Shown in pieces: positions 8,751-17,733 of a stretch of DNA of 64,000 nt (positions are counted from its first letter, which is position 1; every line of letters begins with the position of its first letter). The stretch comes from Heminiphilus faecis (GTDB taxonomy: Bacteria; Bacteroidota; Bacteroidia; Bacteroidales; Muribaculaceae): assembly GCF_008728965.1 (NCBI RefSeq), contig NZ_VSMC01000012.1, positions 1-64,000 on the forward strand, in the 5' to 3' direction. The translations under genes were made by a program, and so were the position numbers. The notes beneath the pieces were generated by a model. It worked only from the letters and a program-made list of their open reading frames with translations. It ran no database searches and was not told where the DNA came from.

Positions 8751-10013
8751 ATGGAATTAAAGAGAGTTGTCGTAACCGGACTCGGCGCAATAACTCCGAT
8801 AGGCAATGATGTGGATACCACATGGGACAATGCCTTGAACGGAGTTAGCGGTGCCGCGCCCATTACGCATTTTGACGCCTCTAAATTCAAAACACAGTTT
8901 GCGTGTGAGGTTAAGGGATTTAATGCCGCCGATCATTTCGACCGCAAGAAACTCCGTCAGCTTGACCTTTACGCACAATATGCGCTTGTTGCAGCCGAGC
9001 AGGCTGTCAAGGATGCTGACCTCGAAAACGATGGCATCAACAAAAATCGCGTAGGTGTTATTATCGCTGCGGGTATAGGTGGCCTTCATACTTTTGAAGA
9101 AGAGGCCGGATACTATGCTACGCACGAGGATATGGGGCCGAAATACAATCCTTTCTTCATCCCTAAGATGATTGCTGACATTGCATCGGGCCATGTGTCC
9201 ATGCAGTACGGCTACCACGGACCCAATTATGGTGTCGTGTCAGCTTGTGCATCATCGACTAATGCTCTTATTGACGCATTCAATCTTATCCGTCTCGGTA
9301 AGGCTGACGCCATCGTTACCGGCGGAGCCGAGGCTGCTGTATATCCTGCAGGTGTAGGTGGTTTTAACTCCATGCATGCATTATCTACACGCAATGATAG
9401 CCCCGAGACCGCTTCGCGTCCTTTCAGCAAGTCGCGCGACGGTTTTGTTATCGGTGAGGGATCGGCTGTGCTTGTTCTTGAGGAACTGGAGCATGCTAAA
9501 GCTCGCGGAGCGAAAATATATGCTGAAGTTGTCGGCGGCGGTATGTCGGCCGATGCTTACCATCTTACTGCTACACACCCCGAAGGTCTCGGTGCGAAAC
9601 TTGTGATGCAGAACGCTCTTGAAGATGCAGGGATGAAGCCTGAGGATATCGATTATATCAATGTTCACGGTACTTCCACTCCTGTTGGCGACCTTTCCGA
9701 GGTTAAGGCCATAAAGGAAGTGTTTGGTGACCATGCTTACAAAGTGAACATCAGTTCTACAAAGTCAATGACCGGCCACCTTCTTGGTGCCACAGGAGCG
9801 CTTGAAGCCCTTTTCTGTGTGAAAGCCGTTCAGAACGATATCGTTCCTCCTACTATCAACCATGATCCCGAGGATCAGGATGAAGAGATTGACTACAATC
9901 TTAACTTTACCTTTGACAAGGCGCAGAAACGTACTGTAAACACCGCTCTTTCCAATACATTCGGGTTCGGTGGACATAATGCCACTGTCATTGTAAAGAA
10001 GTATGTGGATTAA
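8751..10013 (+). CDS. fabF: 3-oxoacyl-[acyl-carrier-protein] synthase II
   Basis: A 420-residue thiolase-fold condensing enzyme that elongates acyl-ACP with malonyl-ACP. The catalytic cysteine is Cys166 in VVSACASSTNA. The two catalytic histidines lie in NVHGTSTPVGD and STKSMTGHLLGATG, and the C-terminal NTFGFGGHN motif is present. Length and order match FabF. It is co-transcribed with acpP and followed by a strong hairpin at 10043-10080. Confidence 0.97.
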   Translation: MELKRVVVTGLGAITPIGNDVDTTWDNALNGVSGAAPITHFDASKFKTQFACEVKGFNAADHFDRKKLRQLDLYAQYALVAAEQAVKDADLENDGINKNRVGVIIAAGIGGLHTFEEEAGYYATHEDMGPKYNPFFIPKMIADIASGHVSMQYGYHGPNYGVVSACASSTNALIDAFNLIRLGKADAIVTGGAEAAVYPAGVGGFNSMHALSTRNDSPETASRPFSKSRDGFVIGEGSAVLVLEELEHAKARGAKIYAEVVGGGMSADAYHLTATHPEGLGAKLVMQNALEDAGMKPEDIDYINVHGTSTPVGDLSEVKAIKEVFGDHAYKVNISSTKSMTGHLLGATGALEALFCVKAVQNDIVPPTINHDPEDQDEEIDYNLNFTFDKAQKRTVNTALSNTFGFGGHNATVIVKKYVD

Positions 10014-10042
10014 GAATATCCGATAGCACGTATCGTCATTAT

Positions 10043-10080
10043 AAGCGGGAGATGCCGATTGGCATTTCCCGCTTTATTTA
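10043..10080 (+). terminator. intrinsic terminator after fabF
   Basis: AAGCGGGA pairs with TCCCGCTT, with an inner ATGCC/GGCAT stem and GATT loop, followed by a T-rich run. It lies 30 bases after the fabF stop. Confidence 0.85.
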
Positions 10081-10158
10081 TATATTTTTTTGAATATGTT
10101 CTGAACCTAATATGATTGTTATGTGTTAATAAAAGCGAGTAAAATAATCAGCCAGTTT

Positions 10159-10374
10159 ATGAATAAATTTCTATTCGCCTTTATCATAATGATATATCTA
10201 ATACCGGGATGTATAGCTGTAATGGTGCATACAGGAACGATAAAATCAGACTGTAGCGCTACGGATCAGATTATGCAGTTGGATGACGGTCTCACGGCCG
10301 ATTTGATATGCCATAAAGTATCGGTCAATGATTCTTCATCATATGTCATGTTAAAGCACATACCTGCTGATTGA
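10159..10374 (+). CDS. possible small membrane-anchored or exported protein
   Basis: A 71-residue open frame beginning MNKFLFAFIIMIYL, a plausible signal or anchor segment followed by PGCIA, which could be a weak lipobox. An in-frame GTG at 10123 would add 12 residues. The rest has no recognised motif. No clear ribosome-binding site is visible and the gap between fabF and the OmpA gene could be non-coding, so this is tentative. Confidence 0.3.
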   Translation: MNKFLFAFIIMIYLIPGCIAVMVHTGTIKSDCSATDQIMQLDDGLTADLICHKVSVNDSSSYVMLKHIPAD

Positions 10375-10510
10375 ATATGTAAAATATATTACTTGGTTTT
10401 CTGAAAAATATATTAGGTTGCATGGTATGACCCTCATTGATTAAAGTTTTTTATAAAACACTTGATGGGAGACATGTGTTATTTTCTATATAACCATAAC
10501 ACACTATACT

Positions 10511-11263
10511 ATGGCTAAAAATGATATGACACACAAAAAACTCGCGGCCCATAAGCAGCCTTTGGGCATTGCGGCTCATCCCGAGCCGTTGGGGCTTCCG
10601 GTACATAAAATTCCTTTAATGGTAGGTGCTCCTGCTGATGCCGCTCTTGTATCGGGAGTTGTGCCGGCGGCGACCGCGTCCATGAAATGGGGCGTTTTTG
10701 CGACTATATTGGGGCTTGCACTTGTTGTGGCCGGTTTTCTTTTCTTTGTCGGCCATGACCGCTTTAATGAAAAAAAGCCGTTGTTGACAGGTGCCCAATG
10801 GCAGAAAGCGGTGGATGGCGAGACGATAGGTATGTATGGCTTGTCGGGAGATAAAGTTGCCAAGTCAACAGCTGTATATAATGATGTCGCTTCTGGAAGA
10901 GATGCTTCCGGCAAGCTTGCTGCTGGCCATACGGATGCTTCCGAAGCAGGCGGCGATGCCATCGACAAGGTCGTTTATCTGTTCGCATACGATAGTGCCG
11001 GTGTGCCTGAAAGCGCTACCCTCAATAAGGTTGTTGACAGGGCTAAGGCTATGGGCGAGACTGTTACGGTAAAAGCTTACACTGATGCTACGGGCAATGC
11101 CGATTATAACCGTAAGCTAAGTGAACGTCGTGCTAAAGCCATAGGCGATTATCTGATAGCTCACGGGGTTCCTGCCTCACGCGTGAATACAATAGGCATG
11201 GGACCGACCAACGCGTTTTCAGACAATGCTCATGACCGTCGGGCTGAAATAACATTTGATTGA
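10511..11263 (+). CDS. membrane-anchored OmpA-domain protein
   Basis: A 250-residue protein with no cleavable signal. Residues 8-40 are an unusual His/Pro/Leu-rich cytoplasmic-side segment with repeated units (HKKLAAHKQPLG, AAHPEPLG, PVHKIPL). A single membrane helix lies at about 57-78 (VFATILGLALVVAGFLFFV). The C-terminal 110 residues are an OmpA peptidoglycan-binding domain (VKAYTDATGNADYNRKLSERRAKAI... ending DRRAEITF). It probably anchors the inner membrane to the cell wall. The N-terminal repeats are not a feature of known OmpA proteins I can name. A shared hairpin separates it from the convergent gene. Confidence 0.78.
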   Translation: MAKNDMTHKKLAAHKQPLGIAAHPEPLGLPVHKIPLMVGAPADAALVSGVVPAATASMKWGVFATILGLALVVAGFLFFVGHDRFNEKKPLLTGAQWQKAVDGETIGMYGLSGDKVAKSTAVYNDVASGRDASGKLAAGHTDASEAGGDAIDKVVYLFAYDSAGVPESATLNKVVDRAKAMGETVTVKAYTDATGNADYNRKLSERRAKAIGDYLIAHGVPASRVNTIGMGPTNAFSDNAHDRRAEITFD

Positions 11264-11281
11264 TACTTCTTCTTTAATAAT

Positions 11282-11316
11282 AAATGGGGTACGCCGTGAT
11301 GAAGCGCACCCCATTT
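11282..11316. terminator. bidirectional terminator
   Basis: AAATGGGGT pairs with ACCCCATTT, with an inner CGC/GCG pair, between two convergent genes ending at 11263 and 11318. A-rich and T-rich flanks allow use on both strands. Confidence 0.8.
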
Positions 11317-11317
11317 G

Positions 11318-12058
11318 TCATTTTATGTTATTGCATTTTTTACAATCCGGATTGTGCCTGAATTTTATAATATTGAAATTCATCGTCCGTATATCGAATT
11401 TCAATAGTCTGCCGGTAAGCGGTTCCCCTAAGCCTGTTATATACTTTAGCGCTTCGGCAGCCTGTATGGTACCGAGTATACCCGGCACAACACCGAGCAC
11501 TCCCGAGGAGGCACTGGGGGGAATATCCTTTATAGGTGTGTTTACTCCGAACAGACATCGATAGCACGGACATCCCGGCGCGTAGGTGAACGTATATCCG
11601 TCGTACTCTTTTATGGCTCCATGAGAAAACGCTACGCCGGCATTGACGCAAGTGTCGTTTATCAGATATTTTGTCTGTGATGAATCGGTAGCATCCACAA
11701 TGAAGTCGTAGCGGCTTATTATGTCATATGCATTGGCTTCGGTCAGAAAGCTGTCATACACTTCTGTTTTTACATCGGGGTTTAGTCGTGCTAAGGTTTC
11801 GGCGGCCGAAATGACTTTGGGCTTTCCCAATGCCGGTGTATTGTGTATGACCTGACGCTGAAGATTGCTTATGTCCACCTTGTCTCCGTCAATCAGGCCA
11901 AGTGTGCCTACGCCGGCTGCGGCAAGATATAGCGCCGCTGGAGAGCCGAGTCCTCCGAGTCCTACGACAAGTATGCGGGCTTTTGCAATCAGCCGTTGTC
12001 CTTCCTCTCCGACATCAGTAAGCATCACATGGCGGTCGTATCGTTCTGAGGTCATCAT
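11318..12058 (-). CDS. ThiF/MoeB-type sulfur-carrier adenylyltransferase
   Basis: A 246-residue E1-like enzyme. The nucleotide-binding GLGGLGSPAALYLAAAG, the adenylation segment DGDKVDISNLQRQV, the DATD motif and two zinc pairs (CPCYRC and CKKC) are all present. Such enzymes adenylate the C-terminus of a small sulfur carrier (ThiS or MoaD) for thiamine or molybdopterin synthesis. In the loop before GVLG the residues are Ser/Ala, with no cysteine of the kind that forms the ThiF acyl-persulfide link. No thi or moa genes are adjacent, so the carrier cannot be assigned. Two consecutive ATG codons begin the frame; the first is listed. Confidence 0.85.
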   Translation of the reverse strand: MMTSERYDRHVMLTDVGEEGQRLIAKARILVVGLGGLGSPAALYLAAAGVGTLGLIDGDKVDISNLQRQVIHNTPALGKPKVISAAETLARLNPDVKTEVYDSFLTEANAYDIISRYDFIVDATDSSQTKYLINDTCVNAGVAFSHGAIKEYDGYTFTYAPGCPCYRCLFGVNTPIKDIPPSASSGVLGVVPGILGTIQAAEALKYITGLGEPLTGRLLKFDIRTMNFNIIKFRHNPDCKKCNNIK

Positions 12059-12072
12059 ATCTATATAAAGAA

Positions 12073-12104
12073 AAGAGGCCGTACATATTGCGGCACGGCC
12101 TCTT
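12073..12104 (-). terminator. terminator after the M3 peptidase gene
   Basis: AAGAGGCCGT pairs with ACGGCCTCTT. On the minus strand it is followed by TTTCTTT. It lies 19 bases past the peptidase stop and 15 bases before the start of the ThiF-like gene, so that gene may use its own promoter or rely on read-through. Confidence 0.8.
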
Positions 12105-12122
12105 GTATTGTTGACTTACTGT

Positions 12123-14291
12123 TTATTTTCCTTCGGGAGTGTTGATGTTGCCCGGTTTTGCCGGTTCGTTGATAAGACCGCGGTTGCGCAGCAGAGCCTC
12201 AGGAGTCGGTTTCTTGCCGCGGAATTTTATGTATAGCTCCATAGGATCGTCACTGCCGCCGGCTTCAAGTACATTTTCTTTGAACGCTTTGGCTGTTGCG
12301 GGGTCGAATATGCCTTTCTCGCTGAATAATTCGAAGCCGTCGGTGTCAAGTACTTCGGCCCACAGATAAGTATAGTAACCTGAAGCATATCCGTCGCTTC
12401 CGAATATGTGCTTGAAATATGGGCTGCGGTAACGATATTGAACCTCTTTAGGCATGTTCAGTTTATCGGCGACAGCTTTTTCGAAGCCTTCGACGTCAAC
12501 ATTATCGGTGTCGGTAAGTTTACCCCATTGCAGGTCAAGAAGTGCGGCTCCGGCAAGTTCGGTGGTGGTGAAACCTTGATTGTGAGTCGAGGCAGCCTGA
12601 AGTTTGCTTATAAGATCGTCGGGTATTGTTTCGCCGGTCTTATAATGCTTGGCAAACATCTTGAGCATTTCCGGTTCCATTGCCCAATGTTCGTGTATCT
12701 GCGAGGGGAGCTCCACGAAGTCGCGGTCAACATTGGTGCCGGCCTGACTTTTGTATTCGGCGCGTGACAACATACCATGGAGGCCGTGTCCGAATTCATG
12801 GAACATAGTTTCCACTTCGTCAAGAGTAAGGAGCGAAGGGGTGTCGGCCGTGGGAGGTGTGAAGTTGCATACATTGAATATGATAGGACGCTCTACTTTG
12901 TCTCCGTCGATGAACGAACCCTTGAATTCGCTCATCCATGCGCCCTGACGCTTGCTTGAGCGAGTGAAGTAGTCGGTCATGAATACCGCCACGTGTTTTC
13001 CGTCGGCATCTTTTACGTCATAGACGGTAACTTCAGGATAGTATTTGGGCGCGTCGGGCATTTCGGTAAATGTTACTCCATACAGGCGGTGTGCCATTTC
13101 GAAGATGCCTTTGCGTACGTTGTCGATATGGAAGTACTGGCGTACTTCGTCTTCGTCAAGATTGAACTTGTCTTTTCGCACTTTTTCGGCATAATAGTAA
13201 TAATCCCATGGTGCGATGGTGAACGTGTTGCCTTCTTTATTGCTGAGCGACTGCATTTCGGCTACCTCTTCGTTTACACGGGCTATGGCCGGCTTCCATA
13301 TCTGCATGAGGAGTTCCTCTGCATTTGCCACGTTTTTGGCCATAACATTAGCGGTCATGTAATCGGCATATGTATCATAGCCGAGCAGTTTGGCTTTACG
13401 GGCGCGTACTTTCAGGATCTCGGCTATCACGGGGTAGTTGTTATACTCTCCTGACGATGCGAGAGTAGTGTAGCCCTTGTACATCTTTTCACGAAGATCG
13501 CGGTTGTCGGCATACTGGAGAAGCGGCAGACGGCTCGGTGCATGCAGTGTAAACACCCATTTGCCTTCAAGACCGCGTTTGGCAGCCTCTTCGGCAGCAA
13601 CTGCTATACTCGTGGCGGGAAGCCCTTTTAACTCTTCCTTATTGTCCACTACTATCGAAAATGCGTTGGTTGCAGAGAGAAGATTTTTATTGAATTTAAG
13701 ATACAGGTCGGCGAGTTTGCCGTTAAGCTCTTTAAGTTCTGACTTATTGGCCTCGTCGAGCAGCGCCCCGTTGCGTACCATGCTTTCGTACGATTTTTCT
13801 ATAAGCAGACGCTGAGCTTTGCTGTAATTCATCTTGTCGCGGTTGTCGTAAAGCACTTTGATGCGTTCAAAGAGTCTGGGATTCATTGCTATCTCGTCGC
13901 TATGCTTCGATAACAGTGGATAAAACTCTTCTCCTATGGCATTCATTTCCGGTGATGAGTTTGACTCGTCAAGATTGAAAAATACGGCACATACTTTGTC
14001 AAGAATAGGACTGCTGTGGTCGAGAGCTATGATTGTGTTCTCGAGAGTAGGCGCTTCCGTATTGCCGGCTATGGCTTCTACGGCGCTTTTTTGTTGTTCT
14101 ATGCCGGCTTTCAGTGCGGGCAGATAGTCGGCATAAGTGATTTTGTCAAACGGCGGTATGTCATAAGGGGTGTCATACTCGCTCAAGAACGGATTTTTTT
14201 GTTTGTCCATTGCGTTGGTGATGATTGCCGTGGCTGCTGAAACTCCTGTGATTAGCAGTGCCGAGGCAAGGATTAATTTTAGCTTTTTCAT
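12123..14291 (-). CDS. dcp: M3 family peptidyl-dipeptidase
   Basis: A 722-residue M3 zinc metallopeptidase. The catalytic motif HEFGHGLHG lies at residues 498-506, and the downstream glutamate is in VELPSQIHEHW. Size and sequence match Dcp, which cleaves dipeptides from the C-terminus of peptides. An N-terminal signal-like stretch (LILASALLITGVSAATA) suggests export to the periplasm, in contrast to cytosolic oligopeptidase A. It is the last gene of a minus-strand group with the phosphatase-fold and rhomboid genes; a strong terminator follows. Confidence 0.9.
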   Translation of the reverse strand: MKKLKLILASALLITGVSAATAIITNAMDKQKNPFLSEYDTPYDIPPFDKITYADYLPALKAGIEQQKSAVEAIAGNTEAPTLENTIIALDHSSPILDKVCAVFFNLDESNSSPEMNAIGEEFYPLLSKHSDEIAMNPRLFERIKVLYDNRDKMNYSKAQRLLIEKSYESMVRNGALLDEANKSELKELNGKLADLYLKFNKNLLSATNAFSIVVDNKEELKGLPATSIAVAAEEAAKRGLEGKWVFTLHAPSRLPLLQYADNRDLREKMYKGYTTLASSGEYNNYPVIAEILKVRARKAKLLGYDTYADYMTANVMAKNVANAEELLMQIWKPAIARVNEEVAEMQSLSNKEGNTFTIAPWDYYYYAEKVRKDKFNLDEDEVRQYFHIDNVRKGIFEMAHRLYGVTFTEMPDAPKYYPEVTVYDVKDADGKHVAVFMTDYFTRSSKRQGAWMSEFKGSFIDGDKVERPIIFNVCNFTPPTADTPSLLTLDEVETMFHEFGHGLHGMLSRAEYKSQAGTNVDRDFVELPSQIHEHWAMEPEMLKMFAKHYKTGETIPDDLISKLQAASTHNQGFTTTELAGAALLDLQWGKLTDTDNVDVEGFEKAVADKLNMPKEVQYRYRSPYFKHIFGSDGYASGYYTYLWAEVLDTDGFELFSEKGIFDPATAKAFKENVLEAGGSDDPMELYIKFRGKKPTPEALLRNRGLINEPAKPGNINTPEGK

Positions 14292-14320
14292 TTGAAAAAA
14301 AGTATAAGAAATTGGTTTGT

Positions 14321-15448
14321 TTATTCTTTGTTGTCACGGATAAATGTAGCTGTAAGCGGATAGTGGTCAGAACTGCGTATATTGCCGCGTTTTATTTCCG
14401 CCGCCTTAAAGTTGCCACGGTACAGTATATGGTCTATACGGAAATAAAAGCGATTGGTATTATATGTTATTATAGGACCGAACGCGCAATCTGAATAGGC
14501 ATCGCGCAGACCACAACTTTTTATGGTGCGGTAAGCATAGCTCCCGGGCACGTCATTGAAGTCTCCGACAAGAATCACGTTGTCGCCTCTTCCTGTCAGG
14601 AAGTCTTTTATACTTTGTGCTTGTTCGGCTCGTGTGATAAATGCGTTGGACAATTTTCCGATAAGGTCGTTTTTGACTTTTGTCAGCTCCGATTTGGTAG
14701 GCCGTGTGTCTTTATCTGTCAGTTCTCTGTACAGTTCTTTGTCATCGGGAGTAAGTCCTATCGACTGCAGATGACAGTTTACCACTGTTGTCGGATGTCC
14801 GTCTATATTCACTTCATAGGCCGTGTAGTGCCCGGAGCCCCAGTCGGGTTGGGGAGTGTCGATAAGTTTAAAGGGATACTTTGACAATAAAGTCTCTCCG
14901 GCTCGGTCAGGCAGTTCGGTATAATAAGGATAGATGGCTGCCAGCGAATCGCGCTGAGCTTTGTTTCCATATGCTCCTTTGCCGTGAAGAGGTGCGGCCT
15001 CCTGAAGACATACTATGTCAGCACCGCTGTTTATTATGTACGATAATGTACGGTTGCCCCATGACGGTGTCGCTTCTTCATTGTCGCGAAATCCGAGAAC
15101 ATTATAGCTTAGTACCGAGAATGATGTTTTCTCTTCTTCCGGAGTAGGGGAACCTAAATTGAAATTAATCGGAAAAACGGTGAGGAGCGGGCCGGCACAA
15201 AGCAGCATTGTCACTCCGAACATCACTGTCAGTCGTTTTACGGCAATGAAATTGACAGCAAGAAGTATGGCTGACAGTATGACCCAGCCGCTGAATGTCA
15301 TGTTGGCGAGCTGTGCCAGTGGAAATATCCGTGGCGGTATGTAACCTCCATATGCGGCCAGCAGTGTGCATAATGCTACAAGCACATTGATACCCACCCA
15401 TACTGCAAGTATGGCTGATTTCAGTATCGATGTTATACTTCTGCTCAT
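14321..15448 (-). CDS. endonuclease/exonuclease/phosphatase-fold membrane protein
   Basis: A 375-residue protein with about three N-terminal membrane helices (residues 10-95) followed by an endonuclease/exonuclease/phosphatase domain. Motifs seen are SYNVLGF, the metal-binding glutamate in CLQEAA, VILVGDFNDVPGS and the C-terminal SDHYPLTATF. The active site should face the periplasm. The substrate could be a phospholipid or nucleic acid; the sequence does not decide. It lies 17 bases after the rhomboid gene and is probably in the same operon. Confidence 0.85.
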   Translation of the reverse strand: MSRSITSILKSAILAVWVGINVLVALCTLLAAYGGYIPPRIFPLAQLANMTFSGWVILSAILLAVNFIAVKRLTVMFGVTMLLCAGPLLTVFPINFNLGSPTPEEEKTSFSVLSYNVLGFRDNEEATPSWGNRTLSYIINSGADIVCLQEAAPLHGKGAYGNKAQRDSLAAIYPYYTELPDRAGETLLSKYPFKLIDTPQPDWGSGHYTAYEVNIDGHPTTVVNCHLQSIGLTPDDKELYRELTDKDTRPTKSELTKVKNDLIGKLSNAFITRAEQAQSIKDFLTGRGDNVILVGDFNDVPGSYAYRTIKSCGLRDAYSDCAFGPIITYNTNRFYFRIDHILYRGNFKAAEIKRGNIRSSDHYPLTATFIRDNKE

Positions 15449-15465
15449 GATTATTTATCTTCTTG

Positions 15466-16371
15466 TCATTTTATGCGTCGGCTTATGTCAAACAGCCGTT
15501 TTTTCTCTTCGGCGGTAAGAGCTCCGTAGCCTGACTTTTTGACTTTGTCAAGTATCTCGTCAAGAGAAGCTTCATCGGCTTCTGCCGCCGGCTTTTTGTT
15601 TCCTGAAGTTCCTGTCGCAGTTCCGGCGTGGTAAAAGGTGCCGCCTGATTGACTGCTGTTCGCCTTAGGTTGCCGTGGAGCCGTTATGCGTTTCCACAAA
15701 TTAACAATTGAATCTGTCATGGAGTTGAACGGAGCGGCTATATTGATGCCTTTGCGCTGTGCTATGGCATATATAGCTCCGGTTATGGCTCCGCCCAGAT
15801 GTGCTATGTGTCCGCCACCGTTGCTGCCGCCCATGCTCAGCAGGTCTATGACTATGGTGATAATGGCAAGCCACTTCAGAGATATCTCTCCGAGAAACAG
15901 AAGGCCCACTTTATAGCCGGGTTGTCTTATGGCAGTTGCCGTGACGATGGCGAGTACCGATGCCGAAGAGCCGATGAGTAGCCCGTGCATATTCATTGCC
16001 GCGTAACTTGCTATGAACAGCGCCGCTCCTCCAAGACCACCATATATATATAGTGCGCACATGTTTTTGGAAGAATCGGCCAGCAGAAATATTGATCCGA
16101 ACCAATATAGCCATACCATGTTAAACAGCAGATGCAGAAAGTCATACTGCGAAAACATATAGCTCAGCACCGTCCATGGCCTGACTAAAAGGGCAGGCAG
16201 TTGCGACGGCATTTCCACCAGTCCGAGAGCGAGTTGTGCCGGTTGACCGCTTATTGACAGTATCAGAGTGGCGACATTCAGGATTATGAATACCGCTATG
16301 TTGACAAATACGAGTTTTATAAGCATAGACCCGTATCGCCATTTATAACGCAGATTCTCAATAATATCCAT
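15466..16371 (-). CDS. rhomboid family intramembrane serine protease (second of pair)
   Basis: A 301-residue rhomboid with about six membrane helices. The catalytic serine is Ser136 in GSSAS, a variant of the usual GxSG with Ala at the fourth position. The partner histidine is His191 in HIAHLGG. The HLLFNM motif of helix 2 is present. After the membrane domain comes a low-complexity linker (residues about 225-265) and a conserved charged tail (LTAEEKKRLFDISRRI). It overlaps the upstream rhomboid gene by 14 bases, so the two are translationally coupled. Substrates are unknown. Confidence 0.9.
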   Translation of the reverse strand: MDIIENLRYKWRYGSMLIKLVFVNIAVFIILNVATLILSISGQPAQLALGLVEMPSQLPALLVRPWTVLSYMFSQYDFLHLLFNMVWLYWFGSIFLLADSSKNMCALYIYGGLGGAALFIASYAAMNMHGLLIGSSASVLAIVTATAIRQPGYKVGLLFLGEISLKWLAIITIVIDLLSMGGSNGGGHIAHLGGAITGAIYAIAQRKGINIAAPFNSMTDSIVNLWKRITAPRQPKANSSQSGGTFYHAGTATGTSGNKKPAAEADEASLDEILDKVKKSGYGALTAEEKKRLFDISRRIK

Positions 16372-17131
16372 TGCCTCCCACTATACCTTTGCGTTTCCAG
16401 TGCAATATGATGAAAAAGCCGAATATCATTCCGCCGAGATGGGCGAAATGGGCTATGCCGTCCGATGCCGAGCTTAAGCCGAGCGAAAGTTCTATAAGGC
16501 CGTATCCGAGTACCATCCACTTTGCCTTGATTGGCACAGGTATGAACATCAGGTACAGCGGACGGTTGGGAAACAGCATGCCAAATGCAAGCAGTACACC
16601 GTATATGGCTCCCGATGCGCCTACCGTTACAAGTGCATTTTCGATGTTCTGCTTTAAATGCATCAGTTCTACGGGCGATATGTAGGATTTGGCCTGTTCC
16701 ATACTCATGCCGTTGGCGTGGGCGAAGTTAGCTACTACCATCTCTACATTTTCTGTTATGTAGGAGTTCATCATCATTGCCCATGTCAGTTCCTGTATGA
16801 TGGCTGCTCCTATGCCGCATGATATGTAGTAGAACAGAAAACGCTTGCCGCCGAGTACTCGTTCAAGTGTTATGCCGAACATGAACAGGGTAAACATGTT
16901 GAAAAACAAGTGAGCTATGCCCTGTGTGGAGTGCATAAACATGTAGCTTATCACCTGAACGACATTGAAGTCGGGTGCGGTGATATAGTGCAGACCTCCA
17001 TAGCGTACAAAATCTATGCCGAGTCGGTTGGGCAATACCATCATAGCCAGCCATATGAGGGCATTGATTATAATCAGGTTTTTGGTTACAGGCGGTATGA
17101 CGCCGAAAAAAGAACCACCGTTTCGTATCAT
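16358..17131 (-). CDS. rhomboid family intramembrane serine protease (first of pair)
   Basis: A 257-residue rhomboid. The start at 17131 is chosen because the -7 box at 17161-17168 lies upstream of it and inside any longer frame. The catalytic motif GASGAIYG has Ser173 and the histidine His231 lies in HFAHLGG; HLFFNMFTLFMFG marks the second helix. The helix 3 to 4 loop (residues about 120-160) is long and polar. It heads the minus-strand group rhomboid, rhomboid, phosphatase-fold protein, M3 peptidase. Confidence 0.92.
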   Translation of the reverse strand: MIRNGGSFFGVIPPVTKNLIIINALIWLAMMVLPNRLGIDFVRYGGLHYITAPDFNVVQVISYMFMHSTQGIAHLFFNMFTLFMFGITLERVLGGKRFLFYYISCGIGAAIIQELTWAMMMNSYITENVEMVVANFAHANGMSMEQAKSYISPVELMHLKQNIENALVTVGASGAIYGVLLAFGMLFPNRPLYLMFIPVPIKAKWMVLGYGLIELSLGLSSASDGIAHFAHLGGMIFGFFIILHWKRKGIVGGNGYY

Positions 17132-17160
17132 TCTCAATATAAAATGTTGATTTTCGTTTA

Positions 17161-17168
17161 CAAATTTA
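17161..17168 (-). promoter_or_regulatory. Bacteroidetes -7 box for the rhomboid operon
   Basis: The minus strand reads TAAATTTG, 30 bases before the ATG at 17131, and so decides against the longer start at 17218. The -33 box is not clear. Confidence 0.5.
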
Positions 17169-17273
17169 CTCAAAATATCCCGTTTTACACCCCTCCAATA
17201 AATAATTGAGCGAAGCAACTGTCATTTTTCGCATTTTTTTTGCAAAAAATATTTTTATTTAAAAATTTCACGT

Positions 17274-17281
17274 TATATTTG
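17274..17281 (+). promoter_or_regulatory. Bacteroidetes -7 box for the HU gene
   Basis: TATATTTG, 43 bases upstream of the HU ATG, in a very AT-rich region. Confidence 0.5.
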
Positions 17282-17323
17282 TAACATCTAAACGATTGTA
17301 ATTTCAATTAATTTATCACAATT

Positions 17324-17596
17324 ATGAACAAAACAGACTTGGTCAATGCCATTGCAGAGAAGGCTAACCTAACAAAAGTTGATGCAAAGAACGCACTTGA
17401 TGCTTGCCTTGAAGCTATCGCAGGAGCATTGGAAAGCGATGACAAGGTTGCTCTTATCGGTTTCGGTACATTTGCCGTTACTGAAAAGGGCGCACGCACA
17501 GGCATCAATCCCCGCACAAAAGAAACTATTAACATTCCCGCCCGCAAAGTTGTTAAATTTAAACCGGGTGCAGAACTTGCCTCTAAGGTAAACTAA
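17324..17596 (+). CDS. hup: HU family DNA-binding protein
   Basis: A 90-residue nucleoid protein of the HU/IHF family. The sequence matches over its full length: MNKTDLVNAIAEKA at the start, the GFGTF turn, the arm region RTGINPRTKE with INIPA, and the end VKFKPGAEL. It binds DNA non-specifically as a dimer and compacts the nucleoid. It is a single-gene unit with its own promoter and a following hairpin. Confidence 0.97.
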   Translation: MNKTDLVNAIAEKANLTKVDAKNALDACLEAIAGALESDDKVALIGFGTFAVTEKGARTGINPRTKETINIPARKVVKFKPGAELASKVN

Positions 17597-17639
17597 TATT
17601 TCTTTAAGAAGTATATTAAAAATTACTTGACCTTATCTG

Positions 17640-17680
17640 ATACGACCGCTGATATTGCATGTGCATAATGGCGGTCGTAT
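17640..17680 (+). terminator. hairpin after the HU gene
   Basis: ATACGACCGC pairs exactly with GCGGTCGTAT around a 21-base loop. The following T-run is short (TTGTG), so it is a weak intrinsic terminator. Confidence 0.55.
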
Positions 17681-17733
17681 TGTGTACTCATAAAACAGAG
17701 GTTTATCCAAAAACAAATTATATATAAGAGATT

